DNA from: Streptomyces caelestis | GTDB taxonomy: Bacteria; Actinomycetota; Actinomycetes; Streptomycetales; Streptomycetaceae | Assembly: GCF_001279005.1 (NCBI RefSeq) | Contig: NZ_LGCN01000208.1 | Span: 1-64,000 of the forward strand | Reading direction: 5' to 3' | DNA length: 64,000 nt | Shown: one piece after another, positions 49,439 to 57,992 of the stretch | Position numbering within the stretch: the first letter of the stretch is position 1 | Layout of the letters: every line of letters begins with the position of its first letter | The notes under the pieces: generated by a model | What the model was told of the DNA's origin: nothing | What the model saw: only the letters and a program-made list of their open reading frames with translations | Database searches by the model: none | Position numbers and translations under genes: made by a program

Positions 49439-50802
49439 GCACACAGATCTTCATGGCGTCGACCCTGTACGGCACCGCCACGCTCGCCGCCGCTCTCGAC
49501 TCGGGCTGCTTCGCACCCGCCGACCGGCGGATCCTGCTGGTCTCCAACAACGCGGTGACGCCGGAGACGACACCCTCCGTCGACGAGATGCCCGGGTTCG
49601 AGCGGCTGCGGTCGCGCTTCGACGACGTGGTGTCGTGGAACGACGCCGTCTTTCCCTTCCATCCCGGCGGCTGGGAACCACGCCTGGACGACGTGCCCCT
49701 GTGGGAGCGGTATCTGCGGCTGGCCTGGGGCGTCGGTGACGACGACGTGTCGCTCGCGGTGGAGTCCCTCCAGGTCCACCCGGCACTCGGGGTGGCGCAG
49801 ATCTTCACCGACGCGCCCGTCACCGTCTACGCGGACGGCCTGATGAGCTACGGCCCCACCCGCAACAAGATCGATCCGCTGGTCGGCACGCGTGTGGAGC
49901 GCCTGCTCCATCTGGACCTGGTGCCGGGGCTCCGGCCGCTGCTGCTCACCGAGTTCGGTGTGGCGTCGGAGGTGGTGCCGACCCCGGCGTTCACCAAGGT
50001 GCTCGCCGAACTGGTCGACACCGGTGCCGCGCTGCCGGACGTGGAGGAGCCCGCGCTGCTGCTGGGCCAGTACCTGTCCGCACTGCGCATCCTCTCCGTC
50101 GAGGAGGAGGAGGACCTGCATGTGCGGATGCTGAAGGGCGCGGTGGAACTGGGCCACACCCGGGTGCTGTTCAAGCCGCATCCCACGGCCCCGGCCCGTT
50201 TCACCCGCACCCTGGAGCGGGCGGCCGAGCGGCTCGGGGCCGATCTCACGGTGCTGGACACCCCTCTGCTCGCCGAGGTGCTCTACCAGCGGATGCGTCC
50301 GGCACTGGTCGTCGGCTGCTTCTCCACGGCACTGCTCACCGCGTCCGAGCTGTACGGTCTGCCGGTCGCCCGGGTCGGCACGGACACGCTGCTGAAACGG
50401 CTGACACCGTACGAGAACAGCAACCGCGTCCCCGTCACGATCGTCCACGCGCTGCTGCCCGCGCCGGACGACCGCGCGGCCGTCGCGGAGCGGCGCGGCG
50501 GCATGGACACCGAGGCGCTCGCCGGCCTCGTGCGGGCCGTCGGGTTCGCGATGCAGCCGAAGATCCTCCCGGAGCTGCGGGACGAGACCGAGCGGTATCT
50601 GTCGACGCGGCTGGACGACGGTACCCGGACGTACTTCACGAAGAAGCGGCTGACGTCCCTGGGGCTGCCGGGCGGGGTTCCGGCCCAGCTGGGCTTCCTG
50701 CCGCGCAACGCCACCGTACGGCGGGTCGCGCGCACGGCACGCAGCCTGCGACGGGCGGTGGCACGCCGACGGGCGGCCCCCGCTCCCACCGGTGAACAGT
50801 GA
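49435..50802 (+). CDS. polysialyltransferase-family glycosyltransferase
   Basis: A 455-residue soluble GT-B protein. TQIFMASTLYGTATLAAAL at the N-terminus, RVLFKPHPTAP (the H-P motif of bacterial polysialyltransferases) and LVVGCFSTALLTASELYGLPVARVG (the S-S/T motif) identify the alpha-2,8-polysialyltransferase (POLYST) family. It would polymerise or add nonulosonic acid from a CMP donor, consistent with the synthetase gene 3 kb away. GTG overlaps the GT2 stop by 4 bases. The C-terminus is a basic, probably membrane-associated tail. The exact linkage is unknown. Confidence 0.8.
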   Translation: MSTQIFMASTLYGTATLAAALDSGCFAPADRRILLVSNNAVTPETTPSVDEMPGFERLRSRFDDVVSWNDAVFPFHPGGWEPRLDDVPLWERYLRLAWGVGDDDVSLAVESLQVHPALGVAQIFTDAPVTVYADGLMSYGPTRNKIDPLVGTRVERLLHLDLVPGLRPLLLTEFGVASEVVPTPAFTKVLAELVDTGAALPDVEEPALLLGQYLSALRILSVEEEEDLHVRMLKGAVELGHTRVLFKPHPTAPARFTRTLERAAERLGADLTVLDTPLLAEVLYQRMRPALVVGCFSTALLTASELYGLPVARVGTDTLLKRLTPYENSNRVPVTIVHALLPAPDDRAAVAERRGGMDTEALAGLVRAVGFAMQPKILPELRDETERYLSTRLDDGTRTYFTKKRLTSLGLPGGVPAQLGFLPRNATVRRVARTARSLRRAVARRRAAPAPTGEQ

Positions 50803-50926
50803 ATGAAACCCGTCGGACATTCGGTGGAGGGCAACATATTCCCCGGGTTCGCTGGTGTATCAACGGTCGTGCGTTCCGTACCGCGTTGCCGCCCTCCTCC
50901 AGCGCTGTCCAACCCGTGAGGCATTC

Positions 50927-51910
50927 ATGACGAAGCTCGGTCGGCTCTATCCTCTCCTCGACGACGTCCGGCTGCCGGAAACCATTCCCTACTCCCAGGT
51001 GAGCACCTGGGAATTGCAGTTCCTCTATCTGCTGGGACGCCATCACCTCACGGGAGAGGACCGGCTGGTCGAACTGGGCTCCGGCGGGGGCGGTTCCACG
51101 TACGCCCTCGCGCTCGGCCTGCGGGAGAGCCCGGTGTTCGACGAGCGCACGGGACGGCTGCACGCGTACGACTTCTTCCGCGTGGGCAAGGGCACGTTCG
51201 CCACGGAGAAGTTCTTCACCGACGGAGCGAAGCCGCGGGGCGAGAACTCCTTCCTGGACGACTTCCGCGGGCGACTGGAGCCGTTCCTGCCGTTCCTGGA
51301 GATCCACGCCGGGGACCTCTGGCAGACCTCCGACCCCGAGGACACCAGCGCGATCGAGTTCCTGCACGTCGACATCGCCAAGACGGCACGGGTGTTCCGG
51401 TGCGTGGCCGAACGGTTCCTGACCCGGCTGCGGCCGGGCTCGGTGGTGCTGCACCAGGACTTCGCCGGACCGCGGCTGCCGTGGCTGCACCACAGCACCG
51501 GCGCGCTGCTGCCCTACATAGAGATCGCCGGGCCCCCGATCCGCTCCACGCTCGCCTTCGAGGTGGTCCGGCCGATCCCCGGGCACGTGCTGAAGGCCGT
51601 CGCGGAGGACTCCTACTCCGTCGACGAGAAGCTGGCGCTGATCTCCGCCGTCCAGGAGCGGATCGACCGCGACCACACGGGCGGGATCCCCTTCAAGGCG
51701 GTCCTGGAGTTCGCCAAGGCCTACACCGCCCACTACGCCGGCGAGCACCGTCGGGCCTGGTCGATCGCCAAGCCGCTGACCTCGGACGAGTACCTGAGCC
51801 GGACCCGCGCGGACCACTTCGAGCAGTTGCGCAGGGCGTACGAGCAGGACCGGGAGCAGCACGGCGGTTCCCGCCTGACCCGGCTGGTGAGGAAGGCCGT
51901 GGGCCGCTGA
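50927..51910 (+). CDS. class I SAM-dependent methyltransferase-like protein
   Basis: A 327-residue protein with a Rossmann methyltransferase core: motif I LVELGSGGGGSTYALALG, an acidic HAYDFFRVGKG, IEFLHVDIAKTARVFR and GSVVLHQDFAGPRLPWLHH. A C-terminal helical segment (KLALISAVQERIDRDHTGG, AKAYTAHYAGEHRRAW) may bind substrate. It stands alone 125 bases after the polysialyltransferase gene, with its own promoter possibility (AT-rich upstream) and a terminator after. A wall-glycan O-methylation role is suggested only by location. Confidence 0.72.
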   Translation: MTKLGRLYPLLDDVRLPETIPYSQVSTWELQFLYLLGRHHLTGEDRLVELGSGGGGSTYALALGLRESPVFDERTGRLHAYDFFRVGKGTFATEKFFTDGAKPRGENSFLDDFRGRLEPFLPFLEIHAGDLWQTSDPEDTSAIEFLHVDIAKTARVFRCVAERFLTRLRPGSVVLHQDFAGPRLPWLHHSTGALLPYIEIAGPPIRSTLAFEVVRPIPGHVLKAVAEDSYSVDEKLALISAVQERIDRDHTGGIPFKAVLEFAKAYTAHYAGEHRRAWSIAKPLTSDEYLSRTRADHFEQLRRAYEQDREQHGGSRLTRLVRKAVGR

Positions 51911-51922
51911 GCCCGCGTGCGT

Positions 51923-51953
51923 GAGCCCCCGCGGCCGTCGGCCGCGGGGGCTC
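51923..51953. terminator. bidirectional hairpin terminator
   Basis: Perfect 14-base arms GAGCCCCCGCGGCC and GGCCGCGGGGGCTC, 3-base loop, between the methyltransferase stop and the stop of the GT8-pyruvyltransferase gene. Confidence 0.88.
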
Positions 51954-51961
51954 GCCGTGTG

Positions 51962-54295
51962 TCAGGCTCCGAGGATCCTCCGCAGGTCCGCGGCGTTCGC
52001 CTCGGTGACCTTCCACAGCGTCCGCTGACGCTCGTGGACGTCGGCGACCGTCGCCGCGTGGGCGTCCAGGATGCCGACGGCCCGCTCGGTGAGCATCGCG
52101 CCCAGGTTCCGCTCGTGCACGGAGATGCCCCACTCGGGACGCTCGATGTCGGCCAGGAAGTACGCCATCTTGGGGTGCGAGATCAGGCTGATGATCGGCG
52201 TGCCCACGCCGAACGGGATCATCCCGGCGTGCCCGCGCATGCCGATGACCAGGCGGGTCCTCGCGTACAGGTCCCGGATGGCGTCGTTGTCGAAGTCGTA
52301 CATCGGGATCACCGGCAGCGAGATGCCGTGCTCACGGCGCAGGTCGAAGGCGATCCGCTCGTCGTCCAGCGAGTGCGCGGCGCAGCGGACCTCGGTGTGC
52401 GCGCCGATGCCCCGCACGGCCTTCGCGATCTCCGCGAGGAAGTGGCCGTAGTCGTGCCCGAAGCGCAGGCCCGCCCGGTCGTAGGCGGCGTTCAGCAGGA
52501 CGGTGTCCTCGCGGTGCACCGGGTCCGTCCAGCCGGGGACGAGCTGACGGCTGACCGTGGTGGGGCAGGGCTGGAAGCGGACCCGGTCGTGCAGGTGGTC
52601 CGGGAGCATCGCCCGTACCTTCGCGATGGAGCCGTGGTTGCGCAGTCCGAAGAACGCGGACTTCTCCACCAGCAGCCGGAGGCTCTCGCGGAACCGCCCG
52701 GCCCGGTACGACTGCCCGTCGAAGGCGTTGAACCCCACCGCGTACACCATGATCGGCACGTCGATGCCGCTCAGTTGCTCGTCGGCCACGTTCCACTGCC
52801 AGGCGCTGTTGCCGTTGGGCATCGTGTCCGGGATGAACAGTCCGCCGCCGCCGATGACCAGACCGCGCCGGGCGTTGACCCGCTCCAGGGCCGCCTCGTC
52901 GAACAGGCGGTGGGCGTGGACGGAGTGCCAGCGCCGGGAGGTGGTGTCCTCGCCGAACGCCAGGCGCACCGTCTCCGGCAGCAGCTTGTCGCCCGCGTTG
53001 CCCTGCCGGTCCATGTAGAAGGCGACGTGCGCCAGCTGCTCCCCGGGGCTGCCCTGCTCCTGGGCGGGGACGGTGCCGGCGCGCTGCGCCCACAGCCTGC
53101 TCGACCGGTGGGTCGGGTCGACGGAGATGCCGGCGGTGGCGTACCGCAGCGCCTCGGCGTTGTCGCCGTGCACCCAGGCCATCTGGGCGAGCCGGGCGTA
53201 GGCGGTGGCGGCCCGGTTGGGGGCGGAGGTGGCCAGCAGCAGCTGGGCCCTGGCCTCCTCGTAGCGGGAGACGCTCATCAGGGCGTGGCCGAGCACCTCG
53301 TGCGGCCAGGCGGCGTCGAGCGGGATGTGGACGCTGCTCAGGACGTCGACGGCGTCCTGGTAGTCGCCGGCCGTGATGTGCGCGGCGGCGACCTTGCGGG
53401 CGCACTCGACGTCCCCGGTGCGCATGACGTGCGGGGTGCCGAAGTGCACCAGCAGGTCGTGGTGGAGACCACCGGAGGACGCCAGGTACGCGGCGTGGAA
53501 GTCGGCGTCGGACAGGTCGAACCCGCGCCAGCACTCCTCCGCCTGGGAGTAGCCGGCCTCGCCGCCCTGCCAGGGCTTGTGCCGCCCGGTGAAGTGCAGG
53601 ATCGCCGTGTCGTCGGGCACCGGCAGGTCGCCGGACAGGCGCCGCTTGACGAAGTTGTAGCGGGCGTCGAGCCGGACGAAGTCGCCGTCCAGGACGGCGT
53701 TGAGGATGCCCTGGTCGTGCTTGTCGAGTTCGTAGTCCCCGCTGCGTCCGGTCGCGTCGAGCTTCGCGCAGAAGGCGTCGGTGAGGTACTCGCGCTGGAT
53801 CACCAGCAGGCCGGAGTTGAGCTTGTGCTGCCCGTAGAAGAACTGCGGGACGGCCGCCAGCCCCTCGCGAAGGCGCAGGAGTTCGCCCAGGTCGCCGAGG
53901 ACGACCATGTCGGTGTCGAGGGTGATGACCGTGTCGTAGTCACGGATCCGGAAGACGTCGAGGATGAAGTACGCCTTGCGGACCAGGTAGTTGTCCTGGT
54001 CGCCCTTCTGGTACGAGTCGTAGTGCTCGGCGTTCACGCGGCGCAGCACGATGCGCGGGTGCAGGGCGCGGATCTTCGCGATGGAGCCGGGGCGCAGGTC
54101 GTCGTGGAGGACGACGAAGTCCTCGCACACCCCGGGGTTGGACAGGGCGAGGCTGCGCAGCAGGGCGAGGAAGCCGGGCAGGTAGTTCTCGTCGACGTAG
54201 GAGGCGAAGGCGACGCGCCGCTTGCCGGTGAGCGCGGCCGACGAGGGGGCCGGGGCCAGGGAGGAGGTGGTGCCGGCCGGGAAGGTCGTGGTCAT
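51962..54295 (-). CDS. GT8-type glycosyltransferase fused to polysaccharide pyruvyltransferase
   Basis: A 777-residue three-part protein. Residues about 25-265 are a GT8 glycosyltransferase (RRVAFASYVDENYLPGFLALLRSL; ITLDTDMVVLGDL with D127-x-D129; NSGLLVIQR; HFTGRHKPW). Residues about 290-430 are helical and TPR-like (ALRYATAGISVDPTHRSS). Residues about 450-770 are a CsaB/WcaK-type pyruvyltransferase (RQGNAGDKLLPETVRLAF; RRGLVIGGGGLF; RLVIGMRGHAGMIPFGVGTPIISL). It could add a sugar and a ketal-linked pyruvate to the same polymer. Its ATG overlaps the GT29-like gene's stop by 4 bases. Confidence 0.82.
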   Translation of the reverse strand: MTTTFPAGTTSSLAPAPSSAALTGKRRVAFASYVDENYLPGFLALLRSLALSNPGVCEDFVVLHDDLRPGSIAKIRALHPRIVLRRVNAEHYDSYQKGDQDNYLVRKAYFILDVFRIRDYDTVITLDTDMVVLGDLGELLRLREGLAAVPQFFYGQHKLNSGLLVIQREYLTDAFCAKLDATGRSGDYELDKHDQGILNAVLDGDFVRLDARYNFVKRRLSGDLPVPDDTAILHFTGRHKPWQGGEAGYSQAEECWRGFDLSDADFHAAYLASSGGLHHDLLVHFGTPHVMRTGDVECARKVAAAHITAGDYQDAVDVLSSVHIPLDAAWPHEVLGHALMSVSRYEEARAQLLLATSAPNRAATAYARLAQMAWVHGDNAEALRYATAGISVDPTHRSSRLWAQRAGTVPAQEQGSPGEQLAHVAFYMDRQGNAGDKLLPETVRLAFGEDTTSRRWHSVHAHRLFDEAALERVNARRGLVIGGGGLFIPDTMPNGNSAWQWNVADEQLSGIDVPIMVYAVGFNAFDGQSYRAGRFRESLRLLVEKSAFFGLRNHGSIAKVRAMLPDHLHDRVRFQPCPTTVSRQLVPGWTDPVHREDTVLLNAAYDRAGLRFGHDYGHFLAEIAKAVRGIGAHTEVRCAAHSLDDERIAFDLRREHGISLPVIPMYDFDNDAIRDLYARTRLVIGMRGHAGMIPFGVGTPIISLISHPKMAYFLADIERPEWGISVHERNLGAMLTERAVGILDAHAATVADVHERQRTLWKVTEANAADLRRILGA

Positions 54296-55752
54296 CGCAG
54301 GGATATCCTCATGTCGGTCACTCGCTGGGCCCGCTGCATGACCCATTCCTTCTCGCTGGTGTACTCGTGCACGGACGTGATCGGCATCTTCATGGCCTCC
54401 GGCACGCGGTAGGCGCCGCTCTCGTAGAAGTCGAAGCCGATCAGGTCGAGCGTGGGGCTGACGTCCAGGAAGTCCAGCAGGAACAGCATGTTGAAGCCGG
54501 TGGTCGGGATGCCCGACCAGGCGTCGTTGCCCAGGCGGCCGATGTTGCGCACGGGCCAGCGCAGCGACTCGTCGCCGAGGAACCGCTGGGCGCCTGGCAC
54601 GAGGCGGTTGCGCAGCGAGTACTTCCAGTCGCCCGAGATGCCGCCGAAGACGATCCGGGTGGTGACCTGCTGGTCCCAGTTGAAGCCGTGCTTGTGGATG
54701 GTGGCGTGGATGTCGGTGCGGCTGCCGGTGTGCTTCGGGTCGATGCGGTACGAGTTGAAGCGCACCACCAGGTCGTAGCCGTCGATCTCGGCGCCCATCG
54801 AACTGCTGCCGACTCGTCCGGAGTTGGCTATCAGACAGATGGACTTGCCGGCGATCTCGTTGCGGAACTCGCCGAGGCTGAGCCACCGCACGCCGCCGAT
54901 GGTCGGGTCGGCGACGGGGCCGCGCATCCGGGTGCGGCGCTGCTCGGCGTAGAGGGCGAGGGCCTCGGTGAGGGCCGGGAGGTCGCCACCGCGGTTGGTG
55001 CGCAGGTCCAGGTACTGACCGAGCAGTTCCTGCCGGTCGGCGACCGGGGACGGCTCGGCGGCCAGCGCGAGGAGCGCTCCCACCATGCGCGGCTCGGCCT
55101 CGGCCCAGTCCCCCACGGCGTGCGCGGCCAGGCCCTCGGCCCACACGTCGGTGGCGGGTCCGCGGGCGAACTCCTCGGCGCGCGGGCACTGGCGACGCAG
55201 CAGGGCGAGCAGTTCCCGCTCCTTCTGCGCCGCGGCGCGCAGTCCGGCGACCTTGGCGCGCACGCCGAAGCCGTCGTCGTCGGTGAGGCCCAGGTACCGC
55301 TCGTAGGCGGCCACGGCCTCGGTCTCGTCGCCGAGGGCCTCCAGCAGGCGGGCTCGCAGCCGCCAGCCGGCCCGGGAGCTCTTGCGCTGGGCCAGCACGG
55401 TGTCGCTGATGAGGAGCGCGAGGTTCAGTTCGTCGTCGTAGCCGCATTCGAGGGCCTTGTTGGCGACGGCGAGCAGGGCGTCCAGCAACTCGTTGGACAG
55501 GCCGGGAGGGGGCGTCGCCGCGCCCTTCACGGCCCGCTTGAGCAGGGCGGTCGCACCGCTCGGCGCGGGCGCCGGCTCCGGCGTGGCGCCGGTGGCGCAC
55601 ACGACGAGCAGCTTCCGCAACTGCTCGGCGAGTTGGATGCGGCGGCGGTCGACGCTGCCGACGAGCTTGCCGCTGTGTACCGCGCAGGCACGCAGACAGT
55701 CGTCCAGCTCCCCTCCTCGTGCACGTGCCCGTCTGTTGTGGACCGTCGTCAT
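54292..55752 (-). CDS. GT29-like sialyltransferase with N-terminal helical repeats
   Basis: A 486-residue protein. Residues 90-275 are helical repeat-like (TPR-type). Residues 300-486 carry sialylmotifs of eukaryotic-type GT29 enzymes: L motif SICLIANSGRVGSSSMGAEI (304-323) with DGYDLVVRFN and TGSRTDIHAT; S motif IPTTGFNMLFLLDFL ... DLIGF (415-440); VS motif H462-x4-E467. These are expected to bind CMP-sialic (or CMP-Kdn) donors. GT29 is chiefly known from animals and plants. It comes first in a two-gene operon with the GT8-pyruvyltransferase. No membrane anchor. Start ATG at 55752. Confidence 0.8.
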   Translation of the reverse strand: MTTVHNRRARARGGELDDCLRACAVHSGKLVGSVDRRRIQLAEQLRKLLVVCATGATPEPAPAPSGATALLKRAVKGAATPPPGLSNELLDALLAVANKALECGYDDELNLALLISDTVLAQRKSSRAGWRLRARLLEALGDETEAVAAYERYLGLTDDDGFGVRAKVAGLRAAAQKERELLALLRRQCPRAEEFARGPATDVWAEGLAAHAVGDWAEAEPRMVGALLALAAEPSPVADRQELLGQYLDLRTNRGGDLPALTEALALYAEQRRTRMRGPVADPTIGGVRWLSLGEFRNEIAGKSICLIANSGRVGSSSMGAEIDGYDLVVRFNSYRIDPKHTGSRTDIHATIHKHGFNWDQQVTTRIVFGGISGDWKYSLRNRLVPGAQRFLGDESLRWPVRNIGRLGNDAWSGIPTTGFNMLFLLDFLDVSPTLDLIGFDFYESGAYRVPEAMKMPITSVHEYTSEKEWVMQRAQRVTDMRISLR

Positions 55753-55971
55753 GGCACTCCTTGTGCGGAACCGGCCGCCGTCCGCGGGACGGCGTCGGTC
55801 GTGATGTCTTCCAGGTGGGGTGTCGAGAGACTTTAGGAAGCCAAAACGACGCCGGGGTGAACTCGTCGCGTCCTGACGAGGAATCGTTGGCCCGGTGGCC
55901 GGGCGTCGCCCGCGGATCGGTCTAGCGTGCTGGCGTATGCGCGGCCAGGACCATGAACGCAGGGGATTTCC

Positions 55972-57093
55972 TTGACCAGCACGATCGCCCGCCCGATACC
56001 CGACGCGCCCCGGGAGGCGGGGCCGGGGACGCCGCGCCGTGAGCCGCGGCTGCGCGCCCTGGACGGACTGCGGCTGGTGGCCGCGCTGATGGTGGCGGCG
56101 TACCACTACGGCGGGCGCGGCGGCGCGGTCACCGAAGCCTGGGGAAGTTCGCCCAAGGTGCAGTTCCCCACGCTGCACGCCTTCTTCGCCTACGGCTGCC
56201 TGGGTGTGCAGGTCTTCTTCGTGATCAGCGGGTTCGTCATCTGCATGAGCGGCTGGGGCCGGTCGCTGACGTCCTTCTTCGCCTCCCGCGCCTCCCGTCT
56301 GCTGCCGGCGTACTGGGCGGCGGTCGTCCTCGTGACGGCGGTGTTCGCGCTGCCGGTGGTCGCCTACGACGCGGTCTCGCCGAGCGACGCCCTGGTGAAC
56401 CTGACGATGCTCCAGCAGCCGCTCGGGGTGGACCGGGTGCTGGGGGTGTGCTGGACGCTGTGGGCGGAGATCCGCTTCTACGCGCTGTTCGCGCTGTGCG
56501 TGGTGCTGCCCGGCGCGAGCCGTCGGCGCGTGATCCTGTTCTGCGCGCTGTGGACCCTGGCGGCGGCGATCGCCCAAGGCGCCGACGAACCGCTGCTCGA
56601 CCTGGTCCTGATGCCCGAGTACGCGCCGTTCTTCGTCGGCGGCATCGGCCTGTACCTGGTCCACCGCGACCGGCGGGACGCCTGCGCGTGGGGCGTCGTC
56701 GGCGTGAGCTGGCTGATCGGGCAGCACCACGCGGTCCGTGAACTGTGGCACGCGCCGAGCGCGGACGCCTTCTCGAACCGGACGTCGCTCGGGATCGTCC
56801 TGGTGGTGACGTTCGGCTTCGTCGCGGTCGCCGCGATCGCACTGGGGTGGCTGAACCGGGTGAACTGGCGCTGGCTGACGGTGGCCGGGGCGCTGACGTA
56901 CCCCTTCTACCTGGTCCACGAGCACCTGGGCTGGGTGGTGATCCACGCCCTGCACCGCGATCTGGGCCTGGCCTCGGCGGAGACCTTCGCGCTCACGGTC
57001 GCCTCGATGCTGCTCCTCGCCTGGCTGCTGCACCGTGGTGTCGAGAAGCCGCTGACTCCGAGGCTGCGGGCGGCACTGTCCGGGCGGCGCTGA
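55972..57093 (+). CDS. acyltransferase-3 family membrane O-acyltransferase
   Basis: A 373-residue integral membrane protein with about ten hydrophobic helices after a polar N-terminus of about 30 residues. The family signature RLRALDGLRLVAALMVAAYHYG carries the catalytic His, and VQVFFVISGFVICMSGWG with FFASRASRLLPAYW follows. Such enzymes move acetyl or other acyl groups to sugars outside the membrane (OatA, WecH, NodX type). In this place it likely acylates the surface glycan. TTG at 55972 is the apparent start with AGGGGAT 6 bases upstream. It is divergent from the GT29-like gene. Confidence 0.86.
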   Translation: MTSTIARPIPDAPREAGPGTPRREPRLRALDGLRLVAALMVAAYHYGGRGGAVTEAWGSSPKVQFPTLHAFFAYGCLGVQVFFVISGFVICMSGWGRSLTSFFASRASRLLPAYWAAVVLVTAVFALPVVAYDAVSPSDALVNLTMLQQPLGVDRVLGVCWTLWAEIRFYALFALCVVLPGASRRRVILFCALWTLAAAIAQGADEPLLDLVLMPEYAPFFVGGIGLYLVHRDRRDACAWGVVGVSWLIGQHHAVRELWHAPSADAFSNRTSLGIVLVVTFGFVAVAAIALGWLNRVNWRWLTVAGALTYPFYLVHEHLGWVVIHALHRDLGLASAETFALTVASMLLLAWLLHRGVEKPLTPRLRAALSGRR

Positions 57094-57139
57094 GCGCCGG
57101 TCGCGGAGCGTCCGGGGCGGCGGCCTCGCCCGGCGACGC

Positions 57140-57179
57140 CACGACGGGTGCCCGGCGAGCCGGCCGGGCGCCCGTCGTG
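57140..57179. terminator. hairpin terminator
   Basis: Sixteen-base arms CACGACGGGTGCCCGG and CCGGGCGCCCGTCGTG with one wobble and an 8-base loop, between the convergent acyltransferase and TetR genes. Confidence 0.78.
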
Positions 57180-57270
57180 ACGGAGAACGGCGTCCTGTCA
57201 CCCGTGCGCGACGGGCCGTCCCCGGGTCGCCCCGGCGCCGCGCGACGGGCCCCGGTGGCGCGCGGCGCCG

Positions 57271-57921
57271 TCAGCGGCCTCGGAGGGTGTGGGCGATGCC
57301 TTCGACGACCGCGTCGAGTCCCGCCTCGAAGCCGGCCCGGTGGTCCTGGAACATCTCGTACCCGGCCTGCGCGGCGAGCGGCTGGGCGGCCAGGCGCTCG
57401 CCGCGGGCGTCCAGGTCGTAGCCCTCGGCCCCGGTGGCGGGGTCGGGCCCCATCGCCTGCTCCTCGATGACGTAGCCGATGGTGTAGCTGTACGCCGTGA
57501 ACCAGGCGCGGGCGGCGGCGGCCGGGGTGAACCCCGCGTCGGTGAGCACCCGCAGGCTCGCCTCCATCGGTTCGGCGTACGACAGGTCGGTGAAGCGGGT
57601 TCCCGCGTAGACCTTGGCGCCGTCGCGGTAGCCGAGGAGGTGCTCGCGCAGGCCGCCCATCATCAGGCGGAGCGTCTCCCGCCAGTCGCCGGCCGGACGG
57701 GCGGTCAGGTCGGCGCTCATGCGCCGCATCATCTCCGTCGCCATCTCGTCGAGCAGCGCCTGCTTGTCCTTGAAGTGCCAGTAGAGGGCGGGCGCCTTGA
57801 CGTCCAGTTCCCCGGCGATCGCGCGCAGCGTCAGGCCGTCCAGGCCGACCTCGTTCAGCAGTCTCAGCGCCGTGTCGGCGACCCGTCGGCGGTCCAGGGG
57901 GGCGCGTCGTTCCGAACTCAC
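57271..57921 (-). CDS. TetR-family repressor
   Basis: A 216-residue TetR regulator. The N-terminal helix-turn-helix reads DRRRVADTALRLLNEVGLDGLTLRAIAGELDVKAPALYWHFKDKQALLDEMA, then a helical ligand domain of the TetR_C (tetracycline-repressor-like) kind with YRDGAKVYAGTRF and TAYSYTIGYVIEEQA. GTG 57921 (VSSERRAPLD) is preferred because the two operator palindromes lie just upstream; an ATG at 57975 would put one of them inside the gene. It is divergent from the FAD monooxygenase and probably represses both, relieved by an aromatic ligand. Confidence 0.88.
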   Translation of the reverse strand: MSSERRAPLDRRRVADTALRLLNEVGLDGLTLRAIAGELDVKAPALYWHFKDKQALLDEMATEMMRRMSADLTARPAGDWRETLRLMMGGLREHLLGYRDGAKVYAGTRFTDLSYAEPMEASLRVLTDAGFTPAAAARAWFTAYSYTIGYVIEEQAMGPDPATGAEGYDLDARGERLAAQPLAAQAGYEMFQDHRAGFEAGLDAVVEGIAHTLRGR

Positions 57922-57930
57922 GCTTGACAA

Positions 57931-57982
57931 CTTAACACCGTTAGGGGGACGCTCGCGGAGCAGGTCACTTAACAACGTTAAG
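57931..57982. promoter_or_regulatory. two TetR-type operators, CTTAAC-N3-GTTARG
   Basis: CTTAACACCGTTAGG (57931-57945) and CTTAACAACGTTAAG (57968-57982; arms CTTAAC/GTTAAG are a perfect inverted repeat). The second overlaps the ribosome site AAGGAG of the monooxygenase gene; the first lies 10 bases before the TetR start. They are 37 bases apart in AT-rich DNA unlike the surroundings. Confidence 0.8.
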
Positions 57983-57992
57983 GAGAGTGGTC

